DNA from: Sphingobium nicotianae
GTDB lineage: Bacteria; Pseudomonadota; Alphaproteobacteria; Sphingomonadales; Sphingomonadaceae
Reading direction: 5' to 3'
Length of the DNA: 64,000 nt
NCBI RefSeq assembly: GCF_018603885.1
Contig: NZ_JAHGAW010000009.1
Span: forward strand, 1 to 64,000
Under the pieces are notes generated by a model, which had not been told where the DNA came from, searched no databases, and saw only the letters and a list, made by a program, of their open reading frames with translations. Of the stretch, positions 15,452-30,629 are shown in pieces (positions within the stretch are counted from its first letter, which is position 1; each line of letters opens with the position of its first letter). Position numbers and translations under genes: made by a program.

Positions 15452-17083
15452 TCAGGGGTAGCGCGAGAAGTCCTGCTCCTGCGAGGTCATGAATTCGAGC
15501 AGGACGGGCTTGCCCGCCTGCGTCGCCGCGATGCCGCGCCTGATCGCGGGGATGATCTCCTCGACCGTGGTGATCCGCTCGCCATGGCCGCCCAGCGCCT
15601 GCGCGAACTGCGCATAATTGCCGCCGATGTCGGTCGATCGATATTTCTCGGTCGCGGTCGGCATGATGCTCAGCTCCATCGCCATCGAGCTGTTGTTGAG
15701 CAGGATCGACATGATCGGCAGCCGCTCGCGCACCGCCGTCTCGAAATCCATGCCGGTGAAGCCGATCGCGGCGTCGCCCCACACATTGATGCAGAGCTTG
15801 TCCGGGCAGGCGAGCTTGGCGCCGAGCGCAAGGCCCAGGCCATAGCCGAGCTGCGTCGTCTTGCCCCAGCCGAGAAAAGTATGTGGCGCGGTCGTCTTCC
15901 AGAAGGGGGTGAGCTGGTCGCGCGGGGAGCCGGCATCATGCGTGATGATGGTGTTAGCGACGTCGACGGTGTGCTGCAGGTCCCACAGCACGCGATAGGG
16001 CGTGATCGGCACCTGGTTGCTGGTGAGCTTGGGCATCCACTTGGCGAGCCAGTCGTCGCTGACCGACTTGATCTGCGCCGCGACGGCGCTGGCGTCGCGC
16101 GGGGTGCCGCCGACGATCGCCTTGCACGCTTCGATCAGCGCGCGCAGCGAGAGCCTGGCGTCGCCGATCAGCGCGACGTCGGTCGCGACCGCGCGGTTGA
16201 GCTCGATCGGGTCGAGCGTTGCGTGGATCACGGTCTTGCCGGTGGGCATGCGGATGCCGAAGGCGGTGCTGGTGAAGCTGCAGCCGGCGCCCAGGATGAG
16301 GTCCGACTCCTCCAGGAAGTGGCGCACCGCATAAGGCATGGCCGCGCCGCCCGAGCCGAGCGCGAGGGGATGCGTCTCGTCGAAGCTGCTCTTGCCGGGC
16401 AGGCTGGTGCAGACGGGAATCGCGAGCAGCTCGGCCAGTTCCCTGAGCTCGGCATAGGCGCTCGCCCAGTGAATGCCCTGGCCGGCATAGATGACCGGGC
16501 GTTTGGCGGCGCACAGCAATTGGGCCGCGCGCGCGACGCTCTCGCCGTCCGGGCCGAACTTGGTGCGCAGCGCCGGCTGATAATCGACCTCGGCGCCCTC
16601 CTGCTCCAGCACGTCGAAGGGCAGCTCGACCAGCGCCGGGCCGCCGCGCCCGTTGCGCAGCGCCGTGAAGGCCCGCCGCATCACCGCGCTGGTGTGGGCC
16701 GGGAAGTTCAGCGGCTCGGCGACCTTGGTGATCTGCGCCATGTTACGCACGCTGTTATAGTTGCGCCCGACATGCGCGATCGGCGTCGCATAGCCGCCGG
16801 GCATGAACAGGATGGGGACGGATTCGCCGAAAGCCTGCGCCACGCCGGCATAGGCGACTTCCGCGCCCGGCCCGTGCTGGCAGGTGAAGACGCCGATCTT
16901 CTCGCCCTTGGTCAGGCGCGAATAAGCGTCCGCCATGTGCAGGCCGATGCGCTCCTGGCGCGGGATGATCGTGCGGATATTGCCCTCGGCCGCCGCTTCC
17001 AGCAGCGCGTTGCGCGGATAGCCGAACAGCACTTCGACGCCTTCGCGCTTGAGGATCTCAACGATGGCGTCGCAGGTTTTCAT
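15452..17083 (-). CDS. Thiamine diphosphate-dependent enzyme, acetolactate synthase-like
   Basis: A 543-residue protein with the three-domain order of the ThDP decarboxylase/ligase superfamily. The N-terminal PYR domain has a likely catalytic Glu in RQERIGLHMADAY. The central domain follows. The C-terminal PP domain carries the ThDP/Mg motif starting at WGDAAIGFTGMDFETA and ending LLNNSSMA. No regulatory small subunit gene is adjacent, so it is probably not the anabolic acetolactate synthase. The substrate cannot be deduced. Gene order suggests it stands alone. Confidence 0.8.
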   Translation of the reverse strand: MKTCDAIVEILKREGVEVLFGYPRNALLEAAAEGNIRTIIPRQERIGLHMADAYSRLTKGEKIGVFTCQHGPGAEVAYAGVAQAFGESVPILFMPGGYATPIAHVGRNYNSVRNMAQITKVAEPLNFPAHTSAVMRRAFTALRNGRGGPALVELPFDVLEQEGAEVDYQPALRTKFGPDGESVARAAQLLCAAKRPVIYAGQGIHWASAYAELRELAELLAIPVCTSLPGKSSFDETHPLALGSGGAAMPYAVRHFLEESDLILGAGCSFTSTAFGIRMPTGKTVIHATLDPIELNRAVATDVALIGDARLSLRALIEACKAIVGGTPRDASAVAAQIKSVSDDWLAKWMPKLTSNQVPITPYRVLWDLQHTVDVANTIITHDAGSPRDQLTPFWKTTAPHTFLGWGKTTQLGYGLGLALGAKLACPDKLCINVWGDAAIGFTGMDFETAVRERLPIMSILLNNSSMAMELSIMPTATEKYRSTDIGGNYAQFAQALGGHGERITTVEEIIPAIRRGIAATQAGKPVLLEFMTSQEQDFSRYP

Positions 17084-17224
17084 CGGCTTCTCCTTTTGTG
17101 GACCGGTCGGCGCAGGCGGTCGCTTCCTAAGCGGCCGGGCCGGTCTGCGCCAGCGAAATGGTTGGAGCGCGCAACGAAAAGATAGGAGTACGCGCGGGCG
17201 AGGGGCGTCGCTCTCCCGTCAATA

Positions 17225-18427
17225 TCAGGCCGGGCGACGTGTCGTTGCGTTGAGTGCGAGCAGGATCGCCGGGACGACGATCGAGGCGGCCAGCCAGAAC
17301 GGCGTATTCACGCCCAGATGGGCGAAGCTCAGGCCCATGGCGAGCGGGCCGAGCACGCGCGCCATCGCGCCCGTGGCGTTGTTGAGGCCGAGCACCTGCC
17401 CCTGCCGGCGGGGATCGGCGTTGCGTGAGATGAGGGCGGCGACGGTGGGATAGCTGATCGACTGGCCGAGCGCCGAGAGCGTGAGAGCCGGGATCGTCGT
17501 GACCATGCCGGTCGAGAAGGATTGCAGCAAGCTGCCGGTCACGGTCGTCGCCATGCCGACCGCCAGGACGCGGCGCTCGCCGAAGCGCTCGACCAGCGGC
17601 CCGGTGACGAAGAACTGGGTGAGGCCTGCGACGATGCCGACCACGCCGAAGCACAGGCCGACCTGACGCGGACCCCAGCCGAAGCGCGCATGCCCCCACA
17701 GGCCGAAGATCGATTCGATGCCGGAGAAGGCGCTGCCGATCAGGAAGGTGAGCAGCATCAGCCGGCTGAGCACGGGATGGCGGATGACTTCGCCGGTGGC
17801 TGCCCAGCGGCTCACCGTCGGGTGCAGCTTGCGGTCACGCACGTCAGGCTCGCGAATGAAGAGCAGCAGCGCGACGACGCAGCTGGCCGACAGGCACGCG
17901 CAGATCAGCAGCGGGATGCGAAAGCCGATCGGGCCGATGTCGGTCCGTGCGAACAATCCGCCCAGCGAGGGACCCACGATCAGTCCGATCGCGTTTGCGG
18001 CGCCCAGCCAGCTCATGCGGCGAGCACGCAGATGGGGTGGCGTCACGTCGGCGATATAGCCCTGGACGACCGAGTTGTTGCCGCTGCACAGGCCGCCCAG
18101 GAAGCGGATGATGAAAGCGATAAATGCGGTGGGCGCCTGGGTCAGCGCGAGATAGCACAGGCCGTTGCAGGTCACCGTCCACAGGAGCAGCGGCTTTCGC
18201 CCGTAGCGATCGCTCAGCCTGCCCCAGAACGGCTCGCCGAAAAAACCGCCCAGCGCGAAAGCGGAGAAGATGAGCGCGATCTCCCAGGGCTCGGCCCTGA
18301 ACGACTGGGCGTAGAAAGGCAGCAGCGGCACGATGATGCCGAAGCCCAGCAGATTGAGAAAGACCACGGCGACCACCGACGCTGCCGCGAGTGTGGGATG
18401 GGCGGTGCGGTCTGGAGCGGCGGACAT
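17225..18427 (-). CDS. MFS transporter, tetracycline-efflux (Tet/TCR) type
   Basis: A 400-residue protein with about 12 hydrophobic segments. It has the MFS motif A GRLSDRYGRKP between helices 2 and 3 and RFLGGLCSGNNSVVQGYIAD in helix 4-5, as in drug:proton antiporters. A MarR-type regulator lies 138 bp upstream on the same strand, a usual pairing for efflux pumps induced by small aromatic molecules. The actual substrate is unknown. Confidence 0.82.
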   Translation of the reverse strand: MSAAPDRTAHPTLAAASVVAVVFLNLLGFGIIVPLLPFYAQSFRAEPWEIALIFSAFALGGFFGEPFWGRLSDRYGRKPLLLWTVTCNGLCYLALTQAPTAFIAFIIRFLGGLCSGNNSVVQGYIADVTPPHLRARRMSWLGAANAIGLIVGPSLGGLFARTDIGPIGFRIPLLICACLSASCVVALLLFIREPDVRDRKLHPTVSRWAATGEVIRHPVLSRLMLLTFLIGSAFSGIESIFGLWGHARFGWGPRQVGLCFGVVGIVAGLTQFFVTGPLVERFGERRVLAVGMATTVTGSLLQSFSTGMVTTIPALTLSALGQSISYPTVAALISRNADPRRQGQVLGLNNATGAMARVLGPLAMGLSFAHLGVNTPFWLAASIVVPAILLALNATTRRPA

Positions 18428-18565
18428 GGGCGGCGCATGTCGGCCGCGTCGCGCCGCGTCAATCGAAACTGTGAATGCCGCCGGGTCGGGCCGGACAAGC
18501 TGCCGCCTGAGCTAATTTGATCGTGGCCAGAGCCACTTGCCCGCTTCGAGCCCGTCGCGCCTCGT

Positions 18566-19090
18566 TCAGTCGTCGGGCGTCTCCAGCCCGCCTTCGATCC
18601 GCTCCAGCAACATCGAGAGAAAACCCAGATTGGCGCGGACGTCGGTCATCGGCACATTCTCGAGAAGCTTGGCGCGCAACGCGCCAGTGACGGCCAGCAT
18701 CTCGCCGAGTGCCTCGAAGCCGGCCGGGGTGAGTTTCATATGCTTGTTGCGGCGATCCGACGGGTCAGGCAGGCGCTCGACCAAGCCATCCGCCTCCAGC
18801 ATGTCGAGCGTACGGGTGAGGGTCGGTCCCTCGATGCCGACGCGCTTGGCGATCTGAATCTGGGTGGTGTGGGCCGGGGCATAGGCGATGGCGGACATCG
18901 CTTCCATACGCGAGGCGCTGTGGCCAAGCGTGCGCAGCTTCTCGTCAAGCAACGAGCGCCAGCGGCGACCGGCCAGGATGATCGCGATCGTCAGGCCGAG
19001 CTCAGGCGCCGGATAGCCTTCCCGAGCGGGGAGAATATTCCCGAAGATCGTTTCTTCATCGGCCATCTTGATTGCAGTATTGTCCGTCAA
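18566..19090 (-). CDS. MarR-family transcriptional regulator
   Basis: A 174-residue protein with a winged helix-turn-helix: TQIQIAKRVGIEGPTLTRTLDMLEADGLVERLPDPSDRRNKHMKLT is the recognition helix and wing typical of MarR. An alternative start is the ATG at 19066. It lies directly upstream of the MFS gene and probably controls it. No operator dyad was recognised. Confidence 0.85.
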   Translation of the reverse strand: MTDNTAIKMADEETIFGNILPAREGYPAPELGLTIAIILAGRRWRSLLDEKLRTLGHSASRMEAMSAIAYAPAHTTQIQIAKRVGIEGPTLTRTLDMLEADGLVERLPDPSDRRNKHMKLTPAGFEALGEMLAVTGALRAKLLENVPMTDVRANLGFLSMLLERIEGGLETPDD

Positions 19091-19388
19091 AATCCCAGTT
19101 CCTTCCCTCGCGACGCCGATCTCCGATCGTGCCCGGCCTCCCGGCGCCCTTTTGGGGGTTGCGCAACATTAGTTAACGGATGAAATTCATGCAACCGGGC
19201 GCACGCGACCTCTCGCGTATCGCGGACACCAGCCGTTCAGTATTGGGACTGAACAGGCCCGGGCGTTGAAGGGGCCGGGGAGACGGCGGGGATGAAAATC
19301 TCGAAACGAGGAGTGGCGGAGGGCGTTCGCACTTGATACCACCTCAATGCCGCACTGCGGCATGGAACGAGAGACAGGGGACAAGCGC

Positions 19389-21809
19389 ATGGCGACCAAC
19401 ATATCCGCGACGGGAAAAAGCCTGCAGACGCGGATCGAGGATGCGCTGGTTCACCGGATCGGCAAGGACAAGCAGGCCGCGCTGCCGCACGACTGGCTGG
19501 CCGCGACTATCTATACGCTGCGTGACGAGATCATCGAGCGATGGATGGTTTCTTCGAAAGCGGCCCATGCTGCGGGTGCGAAGAGAGTCTATTATCTCAG
19601 CCTCGAATTCCTGATCGGCCGATTGCTGCGCGATGCGCTCGCCAATCTCGGCGCGTCGGAGGAGGTCGGCGCGGCACTCGCCGCGCATGGCGTCGATCTT
19701 GCCGAGATCGAGGAAATCGAGCCCGATGCCGCGCTCGGAAATGGTGGCCTTGGCCGTCTCGCCGCCTGCTTCATGGAAAGCCTCGCGACGCTCGACATCC
19801 CCGCCTATGGCTATGGCATCCGCTATGTGAACGGCATGTTCCGCCAGCGCATCGATGACGGCTGGCAGGTCGAGCTGCCGGAGAATTGGCTCGCTTACGG
19901 CAATCCCTGGGAGTTCGAGCGGCGCGAGAGTGCCTATAGAGTCGGCTTCGGCGGAGAGGTGATCGGTGACGCGGACGGTAAGGTTACCTGGGCGCCGGCC
20001 GAGACCGTGATCGCCTCGGCGGTGGACACACCGGTGGTCGGCTGGCGCGGCAAGCGCGTCAACACGCTGCGGCTGTGGAACGCCTTCCCCACCGACCCGA
20101 TCCATCTCGATGCCTTCAACGCAGGCGATCATGCAGGCGCGCTTGCCGGGCAGGTGCGCGCGGAAAGCTTGGTGCGCGTGCTCTATCCCGCCGACTCCAC
20201 GGCGGCGGGGCAGGAGCTGCGGCTGCGGCAGGAATATTTCTTCTCGTCCGCCTCGATCCAGGACATCGTGCGGCGGCAGATGCAATATCATGGCGAGATC
20301 CGCTCGCTGCCGGACAAGGCCGCCATCCAGCTCAATGACACCCACCCGGCGGTCTCCGTCGCCGAGCTGATGCGTCTGCTGATGGACGATCACGGGCTGG
20401 ACCTGGCCGAAGCCTGGGACATGACCCGCAAGACCTTCGGCTACACCAACCACACGCTGCTGCCCGAGGCCCTGGAAAGCTGGCCCTTGCCTTTGTTCGA
20501 GCGGATGCTGCCGCGCCACATGCAGATCGTCTATGCGATCAATGCGATGTTGCTGCGCGAGGCTCGCGTCAGCAAGAAGCTCGATGATGCGGCAATCGCC
20601 GCCATCTCGGTCATCGACGAAAGCGGCGAACGGCGCGTGCGGATGGCCAATCTCGCCTTCGCCGGCGCGCACAGCGTCAACGGTGTCGCCGCGCTCCACA
20701 CCGAGCTGATGAAGCAGACGGTGTTCGCCGACTTCCACAAGCTTTATCCCGACCGGATCAACAACAAGACCAATGGCGTGACGCCACGCCGCTGGCTGCT
20801 GGAGTGCAATGCGGGACTCACCGGCCTGATCCGCGAGGCGATCGGCGACGGGTTCATGGACGATGCCGAGAAGCTCTCGAACCTCGCCCGCTTCGCCGAC
20901 GATGCCGGTTTCGCCGAGCGCATCAAGGCCGTGAAGCGCGCGAACAAGGACGCGCTCGCCGCGCATCTGCGCAACTATATGGGCATCCGCGTCGATCCGA
21001 ACGCTTTGTTCGACGTGCAGATCAAGCGCATCCATGAGTATAAGCGCCAGCTGCTCAACCTGATCGAGACCGTCTCGCTCTACGACCAGATCCGCAGCCA
21101 TCCCGAGCGCGACTGGGTGCCGCGCGTCAAGATCTTCGGCGGCAAGGCGGCGCCGAGCTATCACAATGCCAAGCTGATCATCAAGCTGGCGAACGACATC
21201 GCGCGGCGGGTCAACAGTGACCCGTCGGTGGGCGGGCTGCTCAAGGTGGTGTTCGTGCCCAATTACAATGTGAGCCTCGCCGAGAAGATCATCCCTGCCG
21301 CCGACCTCTCGGAGCAGATCTCGACCGCCGGCATGGAAGCCTCGGGCACCGGCAACATGAAGTTCGCGCTCAACGGTGCACTGACGATCGGTACGCTCGA
21401 CGGTGCCAATATCGAGATCAAGGATCATGTCGGCGACGAGAATATCGTCATCTTCGGCCTCAATGCCGATCAGGTCGCCGAGAAGCGCTCGAATGGCTAT
21501 AATCCGCGCGAGGTCATCGAGGGTTCGCGCGAATTGCAGCAAGCCGTGAGCGCCATCGCATCGGGCGTTTTTTCACCGGACGATCCCGACCGGTACAAGG
21601 ACCTGATCGGCGGCCTTTACGACCATGACTGGTTCATGGTCGCGGCCGATTTCGAAAGCTATAGCGACGCGCAGCGCGCCGTCGACAGGCGCTGGCTGGA
21701 CACGCATGGCTGGCAGGCGGCTGCAATCCGGAACATTGCCAATGTTGGTTGGTTCTCTTCAGACCGTACCATTGCGGAATATGCGAAAGAGATCTGGGGC
21801 GTGATGTGA
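19389..21809 (+). CDS. glgP: Glycogen phosphorylase
   Basis: An 806-residue alpha-glucan phosphorylase releasing glucose-1-phosphate. Family landmarks are YYLSLEFLIGR, the glycine-rich ALGNGGLGRLAACF, the NDTHP segment, KTNGVTPRRWL, and the pyridoxal-phosphate site EASGTGNMKFALNGA with its lysine. Start ATG 19389 follows AGGGGA. It is the first gene of the glycogen operon, and its stop overlaps the glgB start. Confidence 0.95.
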   Translation: MATNISATGKSLQTRIEDALVHRIGKDKQAALPHDWLAATIYTLRDEIIERWMVSSKAAHAAGAKRVYYLSLEFLIGRLLRDALANLGASEEVGAALAAHGVDLAEIEEIEPDAALGNGGLGRLAACFMESLATLDIPAYGYGIRYVNGMFRQRIDDGWQVELPENWLAYGNPWEFERRESAYRVGFGGEVIGDADGKVTWAPAETVIASAVDTPVVGWRGKRVNTLRLWNAFPTDPIHLDAFNAGDHAGALAGQVRAESLVRVLYPADSTAAGQELRLRQEYFFSSASIQDIVRRQMQYHGEIRSLPDKAAIQLNDTHPAVSVAELMRLLMDDHGLDLAEAWDMTRKTFGYTNHTLLPEALESWPLPLFERMLPRHMQIVYAINAMLLREARVSKKLDDAAIAAISVIDESGERRVRMANLAFAGAHSVNGVAALHTELMKQTVFADFHKLYPDRINNKTNGVTPRRWLLECNAGLTGLIREAIGDGFMDDAEKLSNLARFADDAGFAERIKAVKRANKDALAAHLRNYMGIRVDPNALFDVQIKRIHEYKRQLLNLIETVSLYDQIRSHPERDWVPRVKIFGGKAAPSYHNAKLIIKLANDIARRVNSDPSVGGLLKVVFVPNYNVSLAEKIIPAADLSEQISTAGMEASGTGNMKFALNGALTIGTLDGANIEIKDHVGDENIVIFGLNADQVAEKRSNGYNPREVIEGSRELQQAVSAIASGVFSPDDPDRYKDLIGGLYDHDWFMVAADFESYSDAQRAVDRRWLDTHGWQAAAIRNIANVGWFSSDRTIAEYAKEIWGVM

Positions 21810-23959
21810 AACCACCCAAGGCGGCTATCGAAGCGCTGCTTGCGGGCACTCACGCTGATCCCTTCTCGCTTCTGGGCGTTCATGAGGGCCCCCAAGGGAT
21901 TTTCGCGCGCGCGATCATTCCCGGTGCCCAAAACGTTGCCGCGCATGATCTGGCCGGCGGCCTGCTCGGCACGCTAGAGCGGGTGGACCAGCGCGGCCTG
22001 TTCGAAGGCGTGATCGCGGGACCCCGCCAGCCGGTCAGATATCATGCGATCGGCGGGGAGGGCGCCTGGTGGGTGAGCGATCCCTACAGTTTCGGCCCGG
22101 TGCTCGGTCCGCTCGACGATCTGCTGATGGCCGAGGGCACGCATTTCCGCCTGTTCGACAAGCTCGGCGCGCATCTCATCGAGCATGAGGGCGCGCGCGG
22201 CGTGCATTTCGCGGTGTGGGCGCCCAATGCGCGGCGCGTCGCGCTGCTCGGCAATTTCAACGATTGGGACGGGCGCCGTCACGGCATGCGCCGCCGCGCC
22301 GACATCGGCGTCTGGGAAATCTTTCTGCCCGACATCGGCGAATGGCAGGCCTACAAGTTCGAGATCACCGGCCCGGACGGAAAGATCGTGCCGCTCAAGG
22401 CCGACCCTTTCGCCTTTGCCTCGGAGCTGCGGCCCGCCACCGCCTCGATGACGCGGACGATCGGCAAGGCCGACTGGGCCGACGACGCGCATCGCGCCTA
22501 TTGGACGTCGGTCGATCCGCGCCGCGTGCCGATCAGCATCTACGAGGTGCATGCCGGATCCTGGGACCGCGACGAGCATGGCTGGTTCCTGACCTGGGAT
22601 GCACTGGCCGAGCGGCTCATCCCCTATGTCGTCGATCTGGGCTTCACTCATATCGAGTTCCTGCCGATCTCCGAGCATCCCTATGATCCGAGCTGGGGTT
22701 ATCAGACGACCGGGCTCTATGCGCCGAGCGCGCGCTTCGGCGATCCCGTCGGCTTCGCGCGCTTCGTCGAGGGCGCGCACAAGGCGGGAGTCGGCGTGCT
22801 GCTCGACTGGGTGCCGGCGCATTTCCCGACCGACGCGCACGGCCTCGCCCGCTTCGACGGCACCGCGCTCTACGAGCATGAGGATCCGCGCCTCGGCCAT
22901 CATCCGGACTGGGACACGGCGATCTACAATTTCGGGCGGCGCGAGGTGTCGAGCTTCCTCGTCAATAATGCCTTGTTTTGGGCCGAGCGCTACCATGTCG
23001 ACGGGCTGCGCGTGGATGCCGTCGCCTCGATGCTCTACCGCGATTACAGTCGGGAAGCGGGGGAGTGGATACCCAATGCACAGGGCGGCCGTGAGAATTG
23101 GGAAGCGGTCGCTTTCCTGCGGGCCATGAACAAGGCGGTGTATGGCGCGCAGCCGGGCATCCTCACCATGGCCGAGGAATCGACATCCTGGCCCGGCGTC
23201 ACGCATCCTGTCCATGACAATGGCCTGGGGTTCGGCTTCAAGTGGAACATGGGCTTCATGCACGACACGCTGAGCTACATGGCGCGTGACCCGATCCACC
23301 GGCGCCATCATCATGACGAGATCACGTTCGGCCTCATGTACGCCTTCGCCGAGAATTTCGTGCTGCCCTTGAGCCATGACGAGGTGGTTCACGGCAAGGG
23401 ATCGCTGCTGGGCAAGATGTCCGGCGACGACTGGCAGAAATTCGCCAATCTGCGCGCTTATTATGCGCTGATGTGGGGCTATCCGGGGAAGAAGCTGCTG
23501 TTCATGGGGCAGGAATTCGCGCAACGCCGCGAATGGAGCGAGGAGCGGGCGCTGGATTGGGATCTGCGCGGCGCGCCGGCGCACGAAGGCGTGCGCAACC
23601 TGGTGCGCGATCTCAACCGGCTCTATCGCGAGCTGCCGGCCCTGCATGCGCGCGATTGCGAGGGTGACGGCTTCGAATGGCTGATCGTCGACGACCGCGA
23701 CAATTCCGTCTTCGCCTGGCTGCGCAAGGCGCCGGATGGGAAGCCGGTGGCGATCATCGCCAACATGACTCCCGCGACGCGATCGGGCTATCGGGTGCCG
23801 CTGCCGGTGGATGGCGACTGGGCCGAAATATTGAACAGCGACGCAACCAACTATGGCGGCGGCGGTATCGGAAATATGGGCAAGGTGACGGCGCGGGACG
23901 GCGGCGCGCTCATCACTTTGCCACCTCTTGCGACGATCATGCTGCTGAGCGAAGGATAG
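21806..23959 (+). CDS. glgB: 1,4-alpha-glucan branching enzyme
   Basis: A 717-residue GH13 enzyme that makes alpha-1,6 branches. The start is a GTG at 21806 inside the glgP stop region (4-bp overlap, GTGA). An N-terminal CBM48-like half (FAVWAPNARRVALLGNFNDWDGRRH) precedes the catalytic barrel. The barrel has HIEFLPISEHP, the nucleophile region VDGLRVDAVASMLY, the acid/base MAEEST and PLSHDEVVHGKGS. Full length for the bacterial family. Confidence 0.95.
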   Translation: MKPPKAAIEALLAGTHADPFSLLGVHEGPQGIFARAIIPGAQNVAAHDLAGGLLGTLERVDQRGLFEGVIAGPRQPVRYHAIGGEGAWWVSDPYSFGPVLGPLDDLLMAEGTHFRLFDKLGAHLIEHEGARGVHFAVWAPNARRVALLGNFNDWDGRRHGMRRRADIGVWEIFLPDIGEWQAYKFEITGPDGKIVPLKADPFAFASELRPATASMTRTIGKADWADDAHRAYWTSVDPRRVPISIYEVHAGSWDRDEHGWFLTWDALAERLIPYVVDLGFTHIEFLPISEHPYDPSWGYQTTGLYAPSARFGDPVGFARFVEGAHKAGVGVLLDWVPAHFPTDAHGLARFDGTALYEHEDPRLGHHPDWDTAIYNFGRREVSSFLVNNALFWAERYHVDGLRVDAVASMLYRDYSREAGEWIPNAQGGRENWEAVAFLRAMNKAVYGAQPGILTMAEESTSWPGVTHPVHDNGLGFGFKWNMGFMHDTLSYMARDPIHRRHHHDEITFGLMYAFAENFVLPLSHDEVVHGKGSLLGKMSGDDWQKFANLRAYYALMWGYPGKKLLFMGQEFAQRREWSEERALDWDLRGAPAHEGVRNLVRDLNRLYRELPALHARDCEGDGFEWLIVDDRDNSVFAWLRKAPDGKPVAIIANMTPATRSGYRVPLPVDGDWAEILNSDATNYGGGGIGNMGKVTARDGGALITLPPLATIMLLSEG

Positions 23960-23965
23960 TGGGAT

Positions 23966-25237
23966 ATGGGAATGCCGCTGCGGGAAATCAGAGGCCAGCC
24001 GCTGGCGCGTGACGCCATGGCTTATGTGCTGGCCGGTGGGCGCGGCAGCCGCCTGATGGAGCTGACCGACAATCGCGCCAAGCCCGCGGTCTATTTCGGC
24101 GGCATGTCGCGCATCATCGACTTCGCGCTCTCCAACGCGCTCAATTCCGGCATCCGCCGCATCGGCGTCGCCACGCAATACAAGGCGCACTCGCTGATCC
24201 GCCACATGCAGCGCGCCTGGAACTTCATGCGGCCCGAGCGCAACGAGAGCTTCGACATCCTGCCCGCCTCGCAGCGCATCGACGAGTTCCATTGGTATGA
24301 GGGCACTGCCGACGCAGTGTTCCAGAATATCGACATCATCCAGGCGCACGATCCGCGCTACATCGTCGTGCTGGCGGGCGATCATATCTACAAGATGGAT
24401 TATGAGATCATGCTGCAGCAGCATGTGCAGAGCGGCGCGGACGTGACGGTCGGCTGCCTGGAAGTGCCGCGCATGCAGGCGACCGGCTTCGGCGTAATGG
24501 CCGTGGACGAGGATGCCCGCATCACCGCCTTCGTCGAGAAGCCCGCCGATCCGCCGGCCATGCCGGGCAAGCCCGATGTCGCGCTCGCCTCGATGGGCAT
24601 CTATGTTTTCGACACGCAGTTCCTGTTCGACCAACTCCGCCGCGATGCCGAAACGCCCGGGAGCAAGCGCGATTTTGGCGGTGACATCATTCCCTACATC
24701 GTCAAGCACGGGAAGGCGGTCGCCCATCTCTTCTCACAAAGCGCCATCCGCGCCGCCGAGGAGATCGAAGAATATTGGCGCGATGTGGGCACACTGGATG
24801 CCTATTGGGAAGCCAATATCGACCTGACCGACGTCGTCCCCAAACTCAACATGTACGACCGCGACTGGCCGATCTGGACCGACCAGATCGTCGCCGCGCC
24901 GGCCAAGTTCGTGCATGACGAGGAGGGGCGGCGCGGCATGGCGGTCTCCTCGCTCATCTCGCAGGATTGCATCGTTTCGGGTGCGAGTGCCTATCGCAGC
25001 CTGCTCTTCACGGGGGTGAAGATGGGCAGCTATTCGGACGTCAAGGAAGGCGTGATCCTGCCCTATTGCAACATCGGCCGGGGAGCGCGGCTGAACCGGG
25101 TGATCGTCGACAGCGGTGTGCGCATTCCCGAAGGGCTTGTCGTCGGCGAGGATCCGCAGCTCGACGCGCGGCGTTTCCAGCGGACGGAGAGCGGGATCTG
25201 CCTGATCACCAAGACCATGATCGACCGGCTGGGCTGA
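23966..25237 (+). CDS. glgC: Glucose-1-phosphate adenylyltransferase
   Basis: A 423-residue ADP-glucose pyrophosphorylase, the committed step of glycogen synthesis. It has the nucleotide-binding [28 protein letters not shown], the substrate site around GTADAVFQN and [10 protein letters not shown], the glucose-1-phosphate binding lysine in FVEKPADPP, and a C-terminal left-handed beta-helix. It begins 6 bp after glgB. Family members are allosterically controlled by glycolytic intermediates; no special residue change was noticed. Confidence 0.95.
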   Translation: MGMPLREIRGQPLARDAMAYVLAGGRGSRLMELTDNRAKPAVYFGGMSRIIDFALSNALNSGIRRIGVATQYKAHSLIRHMQRAWNFMRPERNESFDILPASQRIDEFHWYEGTADAVFQNIDIIQAHDPRYIVVLAGDHIYKMDYEIMLQQHVQSGADVTVGCLEVPRMQATGFGVMAVDEDARITAFVEKPADPPAMPGKPDVALASMGIYVFDTQFLFDQLRRDAETPGSKRDFGGDIIPYIVKHGKAVAHLFSQSAIRAAEEIEEYWRDVGTLDAYWEANIDLTDVVPKLNMYDRDWPIWTDQIVAAPAKFVHDEEGRRGMAVSSLISQDCIVSGASAYRSLLFTGVKMGSYSDVKEGVILPYCNIGRGARLNRVIVDSGVRIPEGLVVGEDPQLDARRFQRTESGICLITKTMIDRLG

Positions 25238-25247
25238 TTTTTATAAC

Positions 25248-25267
25248 CCCTCCCCTTGAGGGGAGGG
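25248..25267. repeat. C/G-rich palindrome between glgC and glgA
   Basis: CCCTCCCC-TTGA-GGGGAGGG forms a perfect 8-bp stem directly after glgC; related CCC-rich and GGG-rich arms recur to about 25345. It belongs to the dispersed palindromes of this genome and may tune read-through or mRNA stability within the operon. Confidence 0.65.
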
Positions 25268-25390
25268 ATAGGGGTGGGGCTCCGCGACCGAACAAGGTGC
25301 TGCTGGGCCTTTCCCACCCCTTCCCCCTTCCCTAAAGGAGAGGGGCTTACCGATCCTCCTTTCTTCGCTTGTGGGGCTAAGAGATCATCG

Positions 25391-30290
<4,900 letters not shown>

Positions 30291-30629
30291 TGTAAATACA
30301 ATGTGTTGGTTCTTATAACCTCACGAACATCGCACGTGTGAGGCATGGCGTTTTTGGCAAAAGCTTACCGAGGGCGAGACAGGGCAGTGATTTCGGGGAT
30401 TGGGCTCACGGGATCAAAGAGCAAGCGCGGTCGGGCGCTTGACGATAGTGCCATGACAGCGGGTCTGTAGGACAGGGACGAACCGGACCTGTGGGCGCTC
30501 GGCGCGCATTGGGAGGTGTCCCAGGCCAATTAATCGAAACATCGTATCACATGCCGTAACAAAAATGCCTGTCTGTCGTTGACAAGGTCAACCGCTTCTT
30601 CAAGATCGAGGGGAGAGGAGAAGCGAGTC
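30291..30629. other. Intergenic region after glgX, before the cupin gene (339 bp)
   Basis: No gene seen. A weak stem CCTCAC (30319-30324) with GTGAGG (30338-30343), followed by a T5 run at 30351-30355, may be the glg operon terminator. The right half holds the promoter and a strong purine-rich GAGGGGAGAGGAG ribosome-binding stretch for the cupin gene. Confidence 0.4.

Noticed and set aside
15201..15782. A His/Arg-rich minus-strand frame between the response regulator and the ThDP enzyme
   Set aside because: It is an alternative frame of the ThDP enzyme end and the regulator start, with no domain.
21974..24727. A 917-codon open frame on the minus strand across glgB and glgC
   Set aside because: It is a shadow of high-GC coding sequence. 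It has no recognisable domain and overlaps two certain genes completely.
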